Made by a program: the position numbers and the translations under genes. From contig DHHQ01000025.1 of the NCBI GenBank assembly GCA_002403375.1, positions 78,623 to 99,806 on the forward strand: DNA of 21,184 nucleotides, in the 5' to 3' direction. Source of the DNA: Thiobacillus denitrificans (GTDB taxonomy: Bacteria > Pseudomonadota > Gammaproteobacteria > Burkholderiales > Thiobacillaceae). The notes beneath the pieces are model-generated. The model was not told the DNA's origin, ran no database searches, and was given only the letters and a program-made list of their open reading frames with translations. Shown one piece after another: positions 7,225-14,778 of this stretch. The first letter of the stretch is position 1; each line of letters opens with the position of its first letter.

Positions 7225-7875
7225 ATGGAAGCCGATGCGCAGGTCACCCAGCTCGAGCAGGCGCTGCTGCAGCAGGCCGAGACGCTGGCGCGCGGGGAGC
7301 TGCAGAACGCCGATTCGGCGCGCGCGCGCATCCTCGCCGAGTCGGCCGAGAAGCTCAGACTGGCGAGGGAGCGCGAAACGCTCGCCGCCAAGGTCGAGGC
7401 GGAGCGCCTGGTGCGGCGCCAGACCCAGGCCGCGGAGGCGCGGCTGGCCGCCGAGCTCGACCGCGTGCGCTGGGCGCTGACCGAGGCCGCGCTCGCCGGG
7501 GTGACCAGCGCGTTCCGCGCGCTGGTGCGCGACGACGCCCGCTATCTCGCGGTGCTCGAGTCGTGGCTCGCCGCCGCGGCGCGGGCATTGCCGCCGGGCG
7601 AACTGGTGGCGGAAGTGCGGGCCGAGGACGAAAAGCGCCTCGCGCCGCGCTGGGCGGAGATGACGGCGCGCGCCGCCCCCGGCCGCACGGTCGCGCTCCA
7701 GGTGCTCGGGCACCCCAGCGAGGGCGGCGTCCGGGTGCGTCTGGCCGACGGACGCGCGCAGCTTGACCAGACCTTCGAGGCGCGCCGGGCACGACTGGCC
7801 GACGAGCTTGCGCGGGTGGCGATGGAGCGTCTGTTCGCCAGCGCGCCCGACCTCGACACGCTTATTCACGGATAG
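7225..7875 (+). CDS. atpE: V/A-type ATPase subunit E (peripheral stalk)
   Basis: 216 residues. The N-terminal about 100 residues are a long charged helix (repeated Ala, Glu, Arg, Leu heptads), followed by a mixed alpha/beta C-terminal domain with GGVRVRLADGRAQLDQTFEARR, the family pattern in which a strand-turn-strand precedes the last helix. This C-terminal domain grips subunit B at the top of the head; the helix pairs with the G/H subunit encoded at 3060-3377. I chose ATG 7225 because GGAGAA lies at 7215-7220. An in-frame ATG at 7213 would add four residues and has no good ribosome site. The stop is five bases before atpA. Confidence 0.9.
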   Translation: MEADAQVTQLEQALLQQAETLARGELQNADSARARILAESAEKLRLARERETLAAKVEAERLVRRQTQAAEARLAAELDRVRWALTEAALAGVTSAFRALVRDDARYLAVLESWLAAAARALPPGELVAEVRAEDEKRLAPRWAEMTARAAPGRTVALQVLGHPSEGGVRVRLADGRAQLDQTFEARRARLADELARVAMERLFASAPDLDTLIHG

Positions 7876-7880
7876 GACGC

Positions 7881-9680
7881 ATGGGCAGGATTCTCGAAAT
7901 CAACGGCCCGCTGGTCAGGCTCGAACTGCCGCAGACCACGATCGGCGAGCAGGTGCGGGTGGGGCGGCTGGGTCTGGTCGGCGAGGTGATCGGCCGCGAC
8001 GGCGACACCGCGCTGGCCCAGCTCTACGAGGACACCGCGGGACTCAGGCCGGGCGAAGCGGCGGAGGGGCTGGGCTGGCCGCTGTCGGTCGAGCTCGGGC
8101 CGGGACTGCTCGGGGCGATCTTCGACGGCGTGCAGCGTCCGCTGCAGGCGGTGTGGGAGCAAAGCGGCGACCGCATCGCGCGCGGCGTCGCGGTGCCGTC
8201 GCTGCCGCGCGACGTGCGCTGGCATTTCGTTCCCGATCCGGCCCGCCGGGCGGGCGGCATGCTCAAGGGCGGCGACGTGCTCGGCACGGTGCAGGAGACC
8301 GAATCGATCCGCCACCGCATCCTCGTCCCGCCGCGCGTCGAGGGAGAACTGCTGGAACTCGCCCCGGAAGGCGACTATGCGGTCGAGGAGATCATCGGCC
8401 GGGTGCGGCTCGCCGACGGCCGCATCGACAAGCTGCAGCTGTTCCATCGCTGGCCGGTGCGCACCCCGCGCCCGTTCCGGCAGCGCGACCACGCCGTCGC
8501 CCCCCTGATCACCGGCCAGCGCATCCTCGATACCTTCTATCCGCTGCTGAAGGGCGGCAAGGCGGCGATCCCCGGCCCCTTCGGCGCCGGCAAGACGATG
8601 CTGCAGCAGCAGATCGCGCGCTGGTGCAACGCCGAGATCGTCATCTACGTCGGCTGCGGCGAGCGCGGCAACGAGCTGACCGACGTGCTCGAGTCGATGC
8701 CCCTGCTGACCGACCCGCACACCGGCCGCCCGCTGATGGAGCGCACGCTGCTGGTCGCCAACACGTCGAACATGCCGGTCGTCGCCCGCGAGGCGTCGAT
8801 CTACGTCGGCATCACGCTCGCCGAGTACTTCCGCGACCAGGGCTACGACGTCGTGATGGTCGCCGACTCGACCAGCCGCTGGGCCGAGGCCTTGCGCGAA
8901 GTCGCCGGGCGGCTCGGCCAGATGCCGGTCGAGGAGGGCTATCCCGCCTACCTCGGTTCGCGGCTCGCCGCCTTCTACGAGCGCGCCGGGCGGGTCGAGA
9001 CGCTCGCCGGCGACCACGGTTCGGTGACCCTGATCGGCGCGGTGTCGCCGCCCGGCGGCGACTTCTCCGAGCCGGTGACGAGCCATACCAAGGAGATCAT
9101 CCAGACCTTCTGGGCGCTGTCGAAGGAGCTCGCCGACGCCCGCCACTATCCGGCTGTCGACTGGCTCGAAAGCTTCTCCGGCTATGTGAAGTCGGCTGCG
9201 AAGTGGTGGGCACAACACGTTGATCCGGCGTGGGAAAGCGCGCGCGCCGAGGCGCTCGACCTGCTCGCCGCGTCGGAGGAACTGCAGCGCATCGTCAACC
9301 TCGTCGGGGTCGAGGCGCTTTCCGGCGAGCAGCGCTGGACGCTGGAAGCGGCGGGCCTGATCAAGGAGGGCCTGCTGCAGCAATCGGCCGTCGACGCGGT
9401 CGACAGCTTCGCTTCGCCGGAGAAGCAGTTCATGCTGCTGGCCGCGCTGCTCGAAATCCATCGCCAGGGCATGAAGCTGGTGCGGCTCGGCGCACCCGCC
9501 AGACGGCTGATCCAGCTGCCGCTGCTGGCGCAGGCGCGTCGCTGGAAGAGCCAGCACGGTTCGGACGACCTCGCCGCGCTGCAGGCGAAGCGCGCGGCGA
9601 TCCCGGACGCATTCGAGCCGCTGCTGCAGGAGTACGCGTCGACCGCCGCGCCGTCGGTTCCCGGGGAGGCTGCACTATGA
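7881..9680 (+). CDS. atpA: V/A-type ATPase catalytic subunit A
   Basis: A 599-residue nucleotide-binding subunit that hydrolyses or makes ATP in the A3B3 head. The Walker A loop GPFGAGKT is at 232-239. The catalytic glutamate is E261 in GCGERGNEL, and VVMVADSTSRW at 324-334 carries the Walker B aspartate (D329). The non-homologous insert typical of A subunits, absent from F-type beta, is present between about 110 and 195. SPPGGDFSEPVT at 389-400 is also family-typical. Length is as expected. The start follows the atpE stop by five bases with AGGA overlapping that stop, and the end overlaps atpB in ATGA. Confidence 0.97.
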   Translation: MGRILEINGPLVRLELPQTTIGEQVRVGRLGLVGEVIGRDGDTALAQLYEDTAGLRPGEAAEGLGWPLSVELGPGLLGAIFDGVQRPLQAVWEQSGDRIARGVAVPSLPRDVRWHFVPDPARRAGGMLKGGDVLGTVQETESIRHRILVPPRVEGELLELAPEGDYAVEEIIGRVRLADGRIDKLQLFHRWPVRTPRPFRQRDHAVAPLITGQRILDTFYPLLKGGKAAIPGPFGAGKTMLQQQIARWCNAEIVIYVGCGERGNELTDVLESMPLLTDPHTGRPLMERTLLVANTSNMPVVAREASIYVGITLAEYFRDQGYDVVMVADSTSRWAEALREVAGRLGQMPVEEGYPAYLGSRLAAFYERAGRVETLAGDHGSVTLIGAVSPPGGDFSEPVTSHTKEIIQTFWALSKELADARHYPAVDWLESFSGYVKSAAKWWAQHVDPAWESARAEALDLLAASEELQRIVNLVGVEALSGEQRWTLEAAGLIKEGLLQQSAVDAVDSFASPEKQFMLLAALLEIHRQGMKLVRLGAPARRLIQLPLLAQARRWKSQHGSDDLAALQAKRAAIPDAFEPLLQEYASTAAPSVPGEAAL

Positions 9681-11062
9681 AGAGTGTCGAATATCGCACC
9701 GCCACCTCCGCCCAGGGCGGGCTCGTCGTCATGGCGGGGGTGCCCGGGGTCGCCGCCGGCTCGCGCGTGCAGTTGCGCGACCACGCCGGGCGCATCCGTT
9801 CCGGGCAGGTGATCCGCACCGCCGACGACGCGGTGCTGGTCGAGGTGTTCGAGGGCACCGACGCGCTCGACCTCGAGCGCACCTGGGTGCGCTTCCTCGA
9901 CGAGCCGTTCCGGCTGCCGCTGTCGCGCGACATCCTCGGCCGCGTGTTCGACGGCACCGGGCGGCCGCGCGACGGCCGCCCGCCGGTGATCTCGGCCGAC
10001 CGCCGCGACGTCAACGGCGAGCCGCTCAACCCCGCCGCGCGCGCCTATCCGCGCGAATTCATCCAGACCGGCATCTCCGCGATCGACGGCATGAATTCGC
10101 TGACGCGCGGGCAGAAGCTGCCGATCTTTTCCGGCGGCGGCCTGCCGCACAACCGGGTGGCGGCGCAGATCGTGCGCCAGGCCCGGCTGCTGGGCGAGGC
10201 GTCCGCCGAGTTCGTGGTGGTGTTCGCCGCGTTCGGCGCCTCGCATGCCGACGCGCGCTTCTTCCAGGAAAGCTTCGAGGAAAGCGGGGTGCTGAACAAG
10301 GTGGTGATGTTCCTCAACCTCGCCGACGAGCCGGTGATCGAACGCCTGCTGACGCCGCGCGCGGCGCTCACCGCGGCCGAATACCTGGCGTTCGACCTCG
10401 ACGCCCACGTGCTGGTGGTGATGACCGACATGACCGCCTACGCCGAGGCGCTGCGCGAGGTGGCGGTGCTGCGCGGCGACGTGCCGGCGCGCAAGGGCTA
10501 TCCGGGCTATCTCTATTCGGACCTCGCCGAACTCTACGAGCGCGCCGGGCGCATCAAGAACCGGCGCGGCTCGATCACCATGATTCCGGTGCTGTCGATG
10601 CCCTCGGACGATATCACCCACCCGATCCCCGACCTCACCGGCTACATCACCGAAGGGCAGATCGTCCTCGGCCGCGAACTCGCCAACCAGGGCGTCTTTC
10701 CGCCGGTGACCGTGCTGCCGTCGCTGTCGCGGCTGATGAAGGACGGCGTCGGCAAGGACTTCACCCGCGACGACCATCCGCACGTCGCCAGCCAGTTGTT
10801 CGCCAGCTACGCCCGCGCGCTCGAGGTCCGGGGACTCGCCGCCATCATCGGGGCGGAGGAACTCTCCGATGCCGACCGCCGCACGCTCGCGTTCGCCGAC
10901 GCCTTCGAGCGCCGCTTCATCGGCCAGGGCGAGGACGAGGACCGCAGCATCCACGAAACGCTCGACCTCGCCTGGGAACTGCTGTCGATGCTGCCGCCCG
11001 AGTCGCTGATCCGGGTGAGCGAGGCGGAGCTGGCGAAGTATCACAAGGGGGCGGCAACGTGA
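9677..11062 (+). CDS. atpB: V/A-type ATPase non-catalytic subunit B
   Basis: 461 residues, the usual size. As expected for B, the P-loop is degenerate: SGGGLPHNR at 152-160 replaces a Walker A motif, so it binds nucleotide weakly or not at all but completes the hexamer and supplies an arginine to the A-subunit active site (in VLPSLSRLM). DGTGRP, GISAIDGMNSLTRGQKLPIFS and MPSDDITHPIPDLTGYITEGQI are all recognisable B-subunit blocks. The ATG overlaps the atpA stop (ATGA) and has GGGGAGG at 9663-9669. The frame is open into atpA, but those codons are shadow. Confidence 0.97.
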   Translation: MKSVEYRTATSAQGGLVVMAGVPGVAAGSRVQLRDHAGRIRSGQVIRTADDAVLVEVFEGTDALDLERTWVRFLDEPFRLPLSRDILGRVFDGTGRPRDGRPPVISADRRDVNGEPLNPAARAYPREFIQTGISAIDGMNSLTRGQKLPIFSGGGLPHNRVAAQIVRQARLLGEASAEFVVVFAAFGASHADARFFQESFEESGVLNKVVMFLNLADEPVIERLLTPRAALTAAEYLAFDLDAHVLVVMTDMTAYAEALREVAVLRGDVPARKGYPGYLYSDLAELYERAGRIKNRRGSITMIPVLSMPSDDITHPIPDLTGYITEGQIVLGRELANQGVFPPVTVLPSLSRLMKDGVGKDFTRDDHPHVASQLFASYARALEVRGLAAIIGAEELSDADRRTLAFADAFERRFIGQGEDEDRSIHETLDLAWELLSMLPPESLIRVSEAELAKYHKGAAT

Positions 11063-11105
11063 ACGGTGCGTTCGCCCGTCCCTCGAAGCGCGAGGGCAGC
11101 CGGCC

Positions 11106-11726
11106 GTGAGAAAGCGCCTTGCCGTCCCGCCGACCAAGAGCGCGCTCTTGCAGGTCGGCCGCGAGGCGCGCTTCCTCGAGCAGGGCCGGCAGATGCTCGA
11201 GAAGAAGCGCGATCTGCTGACCCGCCTGGTGTACGAGCGCCTCGCGCAGTACCGCGTGCTGCGCGAGGCGACCCAGCATGAACTCGCCGAGGCCTACCGC
11301 TGGCTCGGCATCGTGCAGATGCGCATGGGCGGGCAGATGCTCGAGCAGGTCTCGGTGGGTCTCGGGCCGGCGGTGGCGATCCGGGTGGTCGCGCGCTCCA
11401 GCGTCGGGGTCGAGTACCCCAGCGTGACCGCCGAGGCGCTACCGCTACAGCCGGTCGGCCTGATGTGGACCGACGTCAGCTTCGACGAGGCGCGCCTGCG
11501 GCTGCGCGACCTGACGGTGACCCTGGCGCGCCTGGGCGAGGCGGAGAACGCGCTGTGGCGGCTGCTCGCCGCCAGCCGCAAGACGCAGAAGCGCGTCAAC
11601 GCGCTGAAGTACAACATCATCCCGCGCTACCGCGCGACGGTGCAGCACATCCGCGCGGCGCTCGAGGAGGACGAGCGCAACACGCTGTTCCAAGTCAAGG
11701 TGCTGCGCGCGCGCAAGCCGCGCTGA
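11106..11726 (+). CDS. atpD: V/A-type ATPase subunit D (central rotor shaft)
   Basis: A 206-residue protein with long N- and C-terminal helices that pair as a coiled coil inside the A3B3 head. The N-terminal PPTKSALLQVGREARFLEQG, followed by LEKKRDLL, matches the PTKxxL...LLxxKRD signature. The C-terminal TQKRVNALKYNIIPRY matches the RVNALExxxIP signature. It starts with GTG 43 bases after atpB; GAGGG at 11092-11096 is a usable ribosome site. It is the last gene of the operon. Downstream is a 95-base gap before a convergent gene, with only a weak 5-bp hairpin and no T-run, so no clear terminator is visible. Confidence 0.93.
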   Translation: MRKRLAVPPTKSALLQVGREARFLEQGRQMLEKKRDLLTRLVYERLAQYRVLREATQHELAEAYRWLGIVQMRMGGQMLEQVSVGLGPAVAIRVVARSSVGVEYPSVTAEALPLQPVGLMWTDVSFDEARLRLRDLTVTLARLGEAENALWRLLAASRKTQKRVNALKYNIIPRYRATVQHIRAALEEDERNTLFQVKVLRARKPR

Positions 11727-11821
11727 AGCCCGTCGAATCCCGGGCACACCGCCTGGCAATCAAGCACTTGCGCAGGCATGCTCAGGCGATTTGGAGAACC
11801 GCGGCGGCGCCGGAGCAATCG

Positions 11822-12223
11822 TCACATCGCCGGAGCGATGTTTCCGCAGGACACGTAGACCTGCACTTCCTCGGCGCTCTTGTGGACGTTGATCGCCGCC
11901 TGCTCCTTGAGAAGCCTGTCCAGCGGGACCGGGACGAGCGTGCTCGACTGTCCGTCCCTGACGGCTTCGAGCTTCCATTTCGGCGCCGGGTCGAGCTGGT
12001 CGCATTGCCCGAGATGGATGTGGGCAGGCTGGGCGACCCCCTGGGGGGCGTTGCCGAGCAGGATCACGACCCGGGTCGCGTCGCCTTGCGGCGTGAGGGT
12101 CGCGCTTCCGTTCTGCCCCGAAGCGTTCTGCGCCTGAAGCGTGACGGTGACGGTATCGTCGAGGGCGAGCGCGGCGCCGGCCTGCAGCGCGCCGAGCACC
12201 AGTGCGAGAGCCAGTCTGTGCAT
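11822..12223 (-). CDS. small secreted protein with Cu/Zn-SOD/CHRD-like His and Cys spacing
   Basis: 133 residues with a Sec signal peptide (MHRLALALVLGAL...; cleavage probably near residue 20-22). I recognise no named gene. The mature part is beta-rich. It holds PAHIHLGQC (H68, H70, C74), NVHKS (H114) and YVSCGNI (C126). This resembles a shortened Cu/Zn superoxide dismutase: an H-x-H pair, a nearby Cys, and a C-terminal Cys in a xxCGxI strand that would make the same disulfide. CHRD-domain proteins share this look. Too few metal ligands are visible to claim SOD activity. A strong GGGAGAAG lies before the ATG. It lies 73 bases downstream of the L,D-transpeptidase on the same strand and may be co-transcribed with it. 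Confidence 0.75.
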   Translation of the reverse strand: MHRLALALVLGALQAGAALALDDTVTVTLQAQNASGQNGSATLTPQGDATRVVILLGNAPQGVAQPAHIHLGQCDQLDPAPKWKLEAVRDGQSSTLVPVPLDRLLKEQAAINVHKSAEEVQVYVSCGNIAPAM

Positions 12224-12252
12224 GGTCTTCTCCCGGTGGATGAGGGGCTCGT

Positions 12253-12258
12253 TTTATA
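12253..12258 (-). promoter_or_regulatory. possible -10 element for the small secreted protein
   Basis: On the minus strand this reads TATAAA, 30 bases before the ATG at 12223, in an otherwise GC-rich gap. No good -35 hexamer is found 16-18 bases further upstream, so this is a weak call. Confidence 0.25.
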
Positions 12259-12296
12259 GCATCGCCCTGGCAGAACGCGAGGGCGCAGCCCGGTCC

Positions 12297-13364
12297 TCAG
12301 CGTGGCGGGGGCGGCAATCCCTGGTTCGACTCGACCCCGTAGGGCTCGAAGGCGTGATGCTGCGGCGCGATCGACGCAATCAGCTCGTCGAGGCCGGGCG
12401 CTCCGACGCTGACAGGGACGGGGAGCATGCGCCTGGCATCGACCGCCTCGCGGACGCGCGCCCAGTCGATTTCCGGAGAAACCGGCTGCGTTTCCTGGTG
12501 GCGCGCCACCGCGTCGATCGCCCGCAGCAGCAGGCTGTCGACGTCGTCCGGGTACTCGTCGACCGGCTTGGACACGCTCAGGTAAAGCAGCGGGCCGCGC
12601 GCGCCCACCAGGACCGGCTCGTTGATGAATCGCACCGGCGTGCCGACCGGCAGCGCGTCGAACAGCTCGGCGGCATCCTCGGGATAGAGGCGGATGCAGC
12701 CATGGCTGACGCGCATCCCGACGCCCCAGGGCCGGTTGGTGCTGTGGATGAAGATCTTGTCGAAGCCGGTTCCGATGGCGAGCATGCCCATGGGGTTGTC
12801 GGGGCCGGGCGGAAAGTATTCGGGGAAGTCGAATTCGCCTTGCTTGCGGTGCTCTTCCCGGATGCTCTTCGGGGGGAACCAGGCGGGGTCCTTGTACTTG
12901 CCGGTGATGCGGGTCGTGCCCAGGGGAGTGGGCCAGCCGGTGCGCGCGGTGCCGATCGGGAAGGTGACGACCGTCGCCGGTGCGTTGGCCTCGGGGCGGG
13001 GGAAATAGTACAGTCGACGCTGCGGAATGTTGAGAACGAGCCCTTGCCACGGCTTGGGCGGCAGAATGAACACGGTGGGGACGACGATCGGGGTTCCCTC
13101 GCCGGGCAGCCAGATCGAGACACCGGGATTGGCGGCGGTAATTTCCTCGTGGCCGAGGTCGAAATGACGGGCAATGTCGAGCAGGGTATTTCGGGAATCG
13201 GCGGTCACCACCTGCAGTTGACCGACGATATTGCTGCCATCGGTGGGCAGAGGGAAGGTCGCGCCCCGCGCAGGGGCAGCCCCGCCCATGAGCAGCACGA
13301 GGAGGTGCAGGCCGAAAACCAGTCGCAGCGCTGTCGGGGTCGTGAAAAATGGCATGGGTTTCAT
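12297..13364 (-). CDS. L,D-transpeptidase, ErfK/YbiS type with LysM domain
   Basis: 355 residues. N-terminal hydrophobic signal segment (11-34), then a LysM peptidoglycan-binding domain (about 50-97, with TLLDIARHFDL and ITAANPG), then a YkuD catalytic domain (about 107-250). Catalytic signature: H207 in IFIHSTN, then S220-H221-G222-C223-I-R225; C223 is the acyl-enzyme nucleophile. This order matches ErfK/YbiS/YcfS, periplasmic enzymes that attach the Braun lipoprotein Lpp to meso-diaminopimelate in peptidoglycan, or form 3-3 crosslinks. The roughly 100 residues after the domain are of unknown role. ATG 13364 has AGGA seven bases upstream; a second ATG at 13355 is possible. The frame stays open upstream but overlaps the opposite-strand gene. 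An Lpp-like gene lies 700 bases away, supporting the lipoprotein-anchoring role. Confidence 0.93.
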   Translation of the reverse strand: MKPMPFFTTPTALRLVFGLHLLVLLMGGAAPARGATFPLPTDGSNIVGQLQVVTADSRNTLLDIARHFDLGHEEITAANPGVSIWLPGEGTPIVVPTVFILPPKPWQGLVLNIPQRRLYYFPRPEANAPATVVTFPIGTARTGWPTPLGTTRITGKYKDPAWFPPKSIREEHRKQGEFDFPEYFPPGPDNPMGMLAIGTGFDKIFIHSTNRPWGVGMRVSHGCIRLYPEDAAELFDALPVGTPVRFINEPVLVGARGPLLYLSVSKPVDEYPDDVDSLLLRAIDAVARHQETQPVSPEIDWARVREAVDARRMLPVPVSVGAPGLDELIASIAPQHHAFEPYGVESNQGLPPPPR

Positions 13365-13403
13365 CGGCGGTTCCTGGCGGGTCTCAGGCAGGGACTCGGC
13401 GTC

Positions 13404-13940
13404 TTGCTCGTCGCCATCCTCCTGGGTGCCCCCGTCGTTTCGTGGGCGAGCGGACGTCTGCCCTGGATCCTGGTCGACACCGAGGCGCTCACCCTGACGG
13501 TTTTTTCCGCGGACAACCAGGTCCTGGCGCACTTCGAGGATATCTCCATCGGCAGCGGCGGCGCAGCCAAAATCCGTCGCCGCGGCGACGAAAAGACGCC
13601 GCTCGGCATTTTCCACATCGCCTGGATCGATCGCCAGAGCCGCTACGGCACGTTCTACGGCTTCGATTATCCCTCCGAACGCGTCGCCCGGAGCGCCTAC
13701 GCCGAGGGAATCATCAGCCGCGCTGAACTTGATGCCATCCTCGAGGCCGTCCGGCAGCGTCGCCTCCCGCCGCAGAACACGCCGCTCGGCGGCCGCCTGG
13801 GGATACACGGCCTGGGTCGCGGCGACCCCGAGATTCACAAGGCGGTCAACTGGACGGACGGCTGCGTCGCGCTCACCAACGCGCAAATTCGGCAGCTTTC
13901 GCGGTGGATGCACATCGGCACCGAGGTCGTCATTCGCTGA
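13404..13940 (+). CDS. second L,D-transpeptidase (YkuD domain only)
   Basis: About 178 residues from the chosen start: a short hydrophobic signal (LVAILLGAPVVSWA) then a YkuD domain. Catalytic signature: GIHGLG (H135) and, 15 residues on, NWTDGCVAL with C154, the variant in which Asp replaces the usual His before Gly-Cys. PLGIFHI earlier in the domain is also typical. No LysM domain. The start is uncertain: no in-frame ATG exists near the signal peptide. TTG 13404 with CAGGGA at 13389-13394 is my choice; GTG 13305 would add 33 residues including a basic stretch but would overlap the divergent gene. This gene and the LysM transpeptidase are divergent, with at most 39 bases between starts. It may be a YafK-like enzyme that cuts or forms peptidoglycan attachments rather than a second anchor enzyme. 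Confidence 0.85.
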   Translation: MLVAILLGAPVVSWASGRLPWILVDTEALTLTVFSADNQVLAHFEDISIGSGGAAKIRRRGDEKTPLGIFHIAWIDRQSRYGTFYGFDYPSERVARSAYAEGIISRAELDAILEAVRQRRLPPQNTPLGGRLGIHGLGRGDPEIHKAVNWTDGCVALTNAQIRQLSRWMHIGTEVVIR

Positions 13941-13965
13941 GCCGGGTGCCGCGCTCACCACGGGC

Positions 13966-14030
13966 GGGGACAGCCCCATGCCCGAGGTGGGGCGGAGGAC
14001 AGACACCGGGAGCGGGCATCCGCCGTCCCC
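13966..14030. repeat. nested inverted repeats between convergent genes
   Basis: Three stems nest around one centre: GGGGAC (13966-13971) with GTCCCC (14025-14030); ATGCCCG (13978-13984) with CGGGCAT (14013-14019); GGTG (13986-13989) with CACC (14004-14007). The element fills the gap between the plus-strand transpeptidase and the minus-strand lipoprotein, where a bidirectional terminator would sit. It has no T-run on either side. Confidence 0.6.
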
Positions 14031-14044
14031 CTCAACCGCAGGAA

Positions 14045-14383
14045 TTACTTCTGCATCGTCTTCTTGAACATGCGGTCGATTTTCTCGGACAGCTCGTCGA
14101 CCTGGGATTTCGCCGCATCGGCCGTCGCCTTGGCCGCATCGGCAGTCGCCTTGGCATCATTGGCCGTCGACTGGCTGCTCGCGGCTGCCGCGTTCGCCTG
14201 GTCGGCCTTCTGCGAAGCCTGGGCGGCATCGGCCTGGGCGGCCTTTGCGGTGCTCAAGGCCTCGTCTGCGGTGGCCTGGGCCTTGGTCACACTGTCGGTC
14301 GAGGCGCAGCCGCCCAGCAATGCCACGAGAAAAACCGAGGTGCCGAGGAGGGAGAGGGATTTGTACGAGCGTGTCTGGTTCAT
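14045..14383 (-). CDS. Lpp/OprI-like alanine-zipper lipoprotein
   Basis: 112 residues. Lipoprotein signal peptide with lipobox LLGGC (C26 becomes the lipidated N-terminus). The mature part is a long Ala-rich coiled coil with seven-residue periodicity (repeats such as ATADAAK), then DELSEKIDRMFKKTMQK. This is the design of Braun lipoprotein Lpp and Pseudomonas OprI: outer-membrane anchored trimeric helices. It ends in lysine, the residue through which Lpp is covalently joined to peptidoglycan. It is longer than Lpp (86 mature residues against 58). GGAG lies seven bases before the ATG. The two L,D-transpeptidases just beyond its 3' end are the enzyme class that makes the Lpp-peptidoglycan bond. 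Lysine attachment is inference. Confidence 0.85.
   Translation of the reverse strand: MNQTRSYKSLSLLGTSVFLVALLGGCASTDSVTKAQATADEALSTAKAAQADAAQASQKADQANAAAASSQSTANDAKATADAAKATADAAKSQVDELSEKIDRMFKKTMQK
14112..14153 (-). repeat. two 21-base tandem copies in the lipoprotein gene
   Basis: Units 14112-14132 and 14133-14153 are identical except for one base. Each encodes one seven-residue coiled-coil heptad (ATADAAK). A third diverged copy follows. This indicates that the zipper grew by heptad-sized duplication. Confidence 0.9.
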
Positions 14384-14778
14384 GTTTTGCTCCGAAGTCA
14401 GGTTTCAAGAAAAAGCCGCACGGGAATGAACGCGGCCCGAGCACTCTACATCAGCCGCCCGCCGAAATGCGCGAACCGTGCGATGCCTGCAACAACGTCT
14501 TTCAACTTAGACAAGCCAGACAGGAAATGAAGGATCCCGCCGATCGAGGGGACGCGCAAGCGCGGCGCGCCGCGGTTTTCCCCCGGCCAGCCGCGCCGGA
14601 CGACGCGATCGTCATCGGGCCCGGGCGCCACAATTCGGCCCAGGATCAATCTGTTACGCGCACCCGGTGCGGCAACTTCACGAAACGATCACAGGGACGA
14701 AACACTCGCCCGGAACAATGCGCACGCGGCACGCCATGCCGCGCCTTTCCAGAAAATACTTACCGGGAGATCCACCCA
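14384..14778. other. 395-base divergent intergenic region
   Basis: No supported gene. It separates the minus-strand lipoprotein from the plus-strand PhoX-like gene and must hold both promoters, but I see no convincing -35/-10 pair. Visible structure: a perfect 14-base palindrome CGCGGCGCGCCGCG at 14561-14574 followed by TTTT. The strong ribosome site GGGAGA at 14765-14770 belongs to the next gene. Composition is slightly less GC-rich near 14490-14530 and 14680-14760. I looked for a Pho box because of the PhoX-like neighbour and found none that is convincing. Confidence 0.6.

Noticed and set aside
7866..11137. Long minus-strand frames across atpA and atpB (563 and 651 codons)
   Set aside because: Shadows of two highly conserved ATPase genes; composition only.
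11728..11745. Terminator after atpD
   Set aside because: GCCCG/CGGGC is only a 5-bp stem with an eight-base loop and no T-run.
12141..13403. Long plus-strand frame upstream of the second L,D-transpeptidase, open from 12141
   Set aside because: It runs antisense through the LysM-YkuD gene and has no domain before the signal peptide; treated as open-frame read-back rather than a 599-residue protein.
14561..14574. CGCGGCGCGCCGCG palindrome as a terminator
   Set aside because: It is a perfect palindrome but has no loop and only four T after it; such GC palindromes arise easily in this composition.
14650..14700. Pho box upstream of the PhoX-like gene
   Set aside because: CTGTTAC and the reverse CTGTGAT are single, imperfect half-sites without a properly spaced partner.
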